Virus record (IMG/VR): IMGVR_UViG_3300030117_006642
Span: 1 to 43,537 of that record
Direction: 5' to 3' (one strand)
DNA length: 43,537 bases
Source of the DNA: a virus
Shown here: positions 43,252 through 43,537 of the stretch, piece by piece
How the letters are laid out: every line of letters begins with the position of its first letter
How positions within the stretch are numbered: position 1 is the stretch's first letter
The notes under the pieces: generated by a model
Database searches by the model: none
Seen by the model: only the letters and a program-made list of their open reading frames with translations
What the model was told of the DNA's origin: nothing
Program-made: the position numbers and the translations under genes

Positions 43252-43537
43252 TGATTTTAGGATTAGACGTCAGCACCAGCATCACTGGTGCGACGGTTGT
43301 TGACAAAGACGGAAAAGTCGTCTATACTACTGCTTGGGATACAAGAAACAAGAAGCACTTCCCAACACTCATCTCAAAGGCAACGTGGATTGAAGAGCGC
43401 TTAATTGAGATTGGTAAGAAGTATAAGGTTAAAGAGATTTATATTGAGCAGTCTCTGCAATCTTTCAGATCGGGCTTCTCATCAGCAAAAACACTCTCAA
43501 CATTGTCCCGATATAATGGTATAATATCATGGATATG
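43251..43537 (+). CDS. RuvC-like Holliday junction resolvase (partial, 3' end outside window)
   Basis: The first 95 codons of a RNase H-fold nuclease. MILGLDVSTSITG carries the first catalytic acid D6, and KEIYIEQSLQSF carries E66; E. coli RuvC has its first two catalytic acids at 7 and 66, so the spacing fits well. FRSGFSSAKTLSTLSRYNG follows, where RuvC-family proteins have a helix after the second acid. The C-terminal acids lie beyond the window edge and cannot be checked. ATG 43251 overlaps the previous stop. Likely role: resolving branched DNA before packaging, doing what T4 does with endonuclease VII; that function is inferred. Confidence 0.82.
   Translation, partial: MILGLDVSTSITGATVVDKDGKVVYTTAWDTRNKKHFPTLISKATWIEERLIEIGKKYKVKEIYIEQSLQSFRSGFSSAKTLSTLSRYNGIISWI

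Noticed and set aside
43512-43525. Two TATAAT hexamers in the RuvC-like gene
   Set aside because: They lie within an intact reading frame and no good -35 hexamer stands 16-18 bases upstream.

Overview
This window looks like part of the genome of a lytic, T4-related contractile-tailed phage (a myovirus) of the marine or other aquatic type, and not bacterial chromosome. All genes lie on the plus strand, are packed end to end with 1-20 base overlaps or very short gaps, and no stretch above about 140 bases lacks a gene. The call rests on a late sigma factor of the gp55 type, gp25- and gp6-type baseplate wedge proteins, a gp5-like hub with a wall-degrading domain, several very large virion proteins, and a RuvC-like resolvase at the right edge. 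The host cannot be fixed from the sequence. I saw no tRNA, rRNA, CRISPR array, insertion sequence, integrase or attachment site.

Region 1 (1-6474) is a glycan cassette: the C-terminal part of a NodU/CmcH-type carbamoyltransferase, a GT10 fucosyltransferase, a host-type promoter, a very short DegT-like aminotransferase, GDP-mannose 4,6-dehydratase, a GT11 fucosyltransferase, GDP-L-fucose synthase and a compact NAD-dependent epimerase. The dehydratase and synthase together make GDP-L-fucose from GDP-mannose, and the two transferases can use it. The phage therefore carries a nearly self-contained fucosylation system. The target, host surface polysaccharide or virion protein, is not visible.

Region 2 (6488-8420) holds small proteins around the late sigma factor: a coiled-coil peptide, an unrecognised 73-residue protein, an FmdB-type zinc ribbon with a TTG start, a one-helix membrane protein, the gp55-like sigma factor and a 96-residue helical protein. 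This is the probable late-transcription control cluster.

Region 3 (8422-22201) is the baseplate: gp5-like hub with lytic transglycosylase, a spike-like protein with a His-x-His motif, a 2511-residue structural protein, gp25, gp6 and a DNRLRE-like protein. Region 4 (22205-43251) holds tail or baseplate-periphery and adhesion proteins: a 3277-residue protein with three LamG-like modules, and six further virion proteins, several of which share motifs or are paralogues. Region 5 (43251-43537) is the start of a RuvC-like resolvase, cut by the window edge.

Genes appear to be transcribed in long rightward units. A sigma70-like promoter lies at 2086-2115. AT-rich CTATTTA elements in the few real intergenic gaps (before gp25, before 39979 and before 42058) are candidates for phage late promoters.
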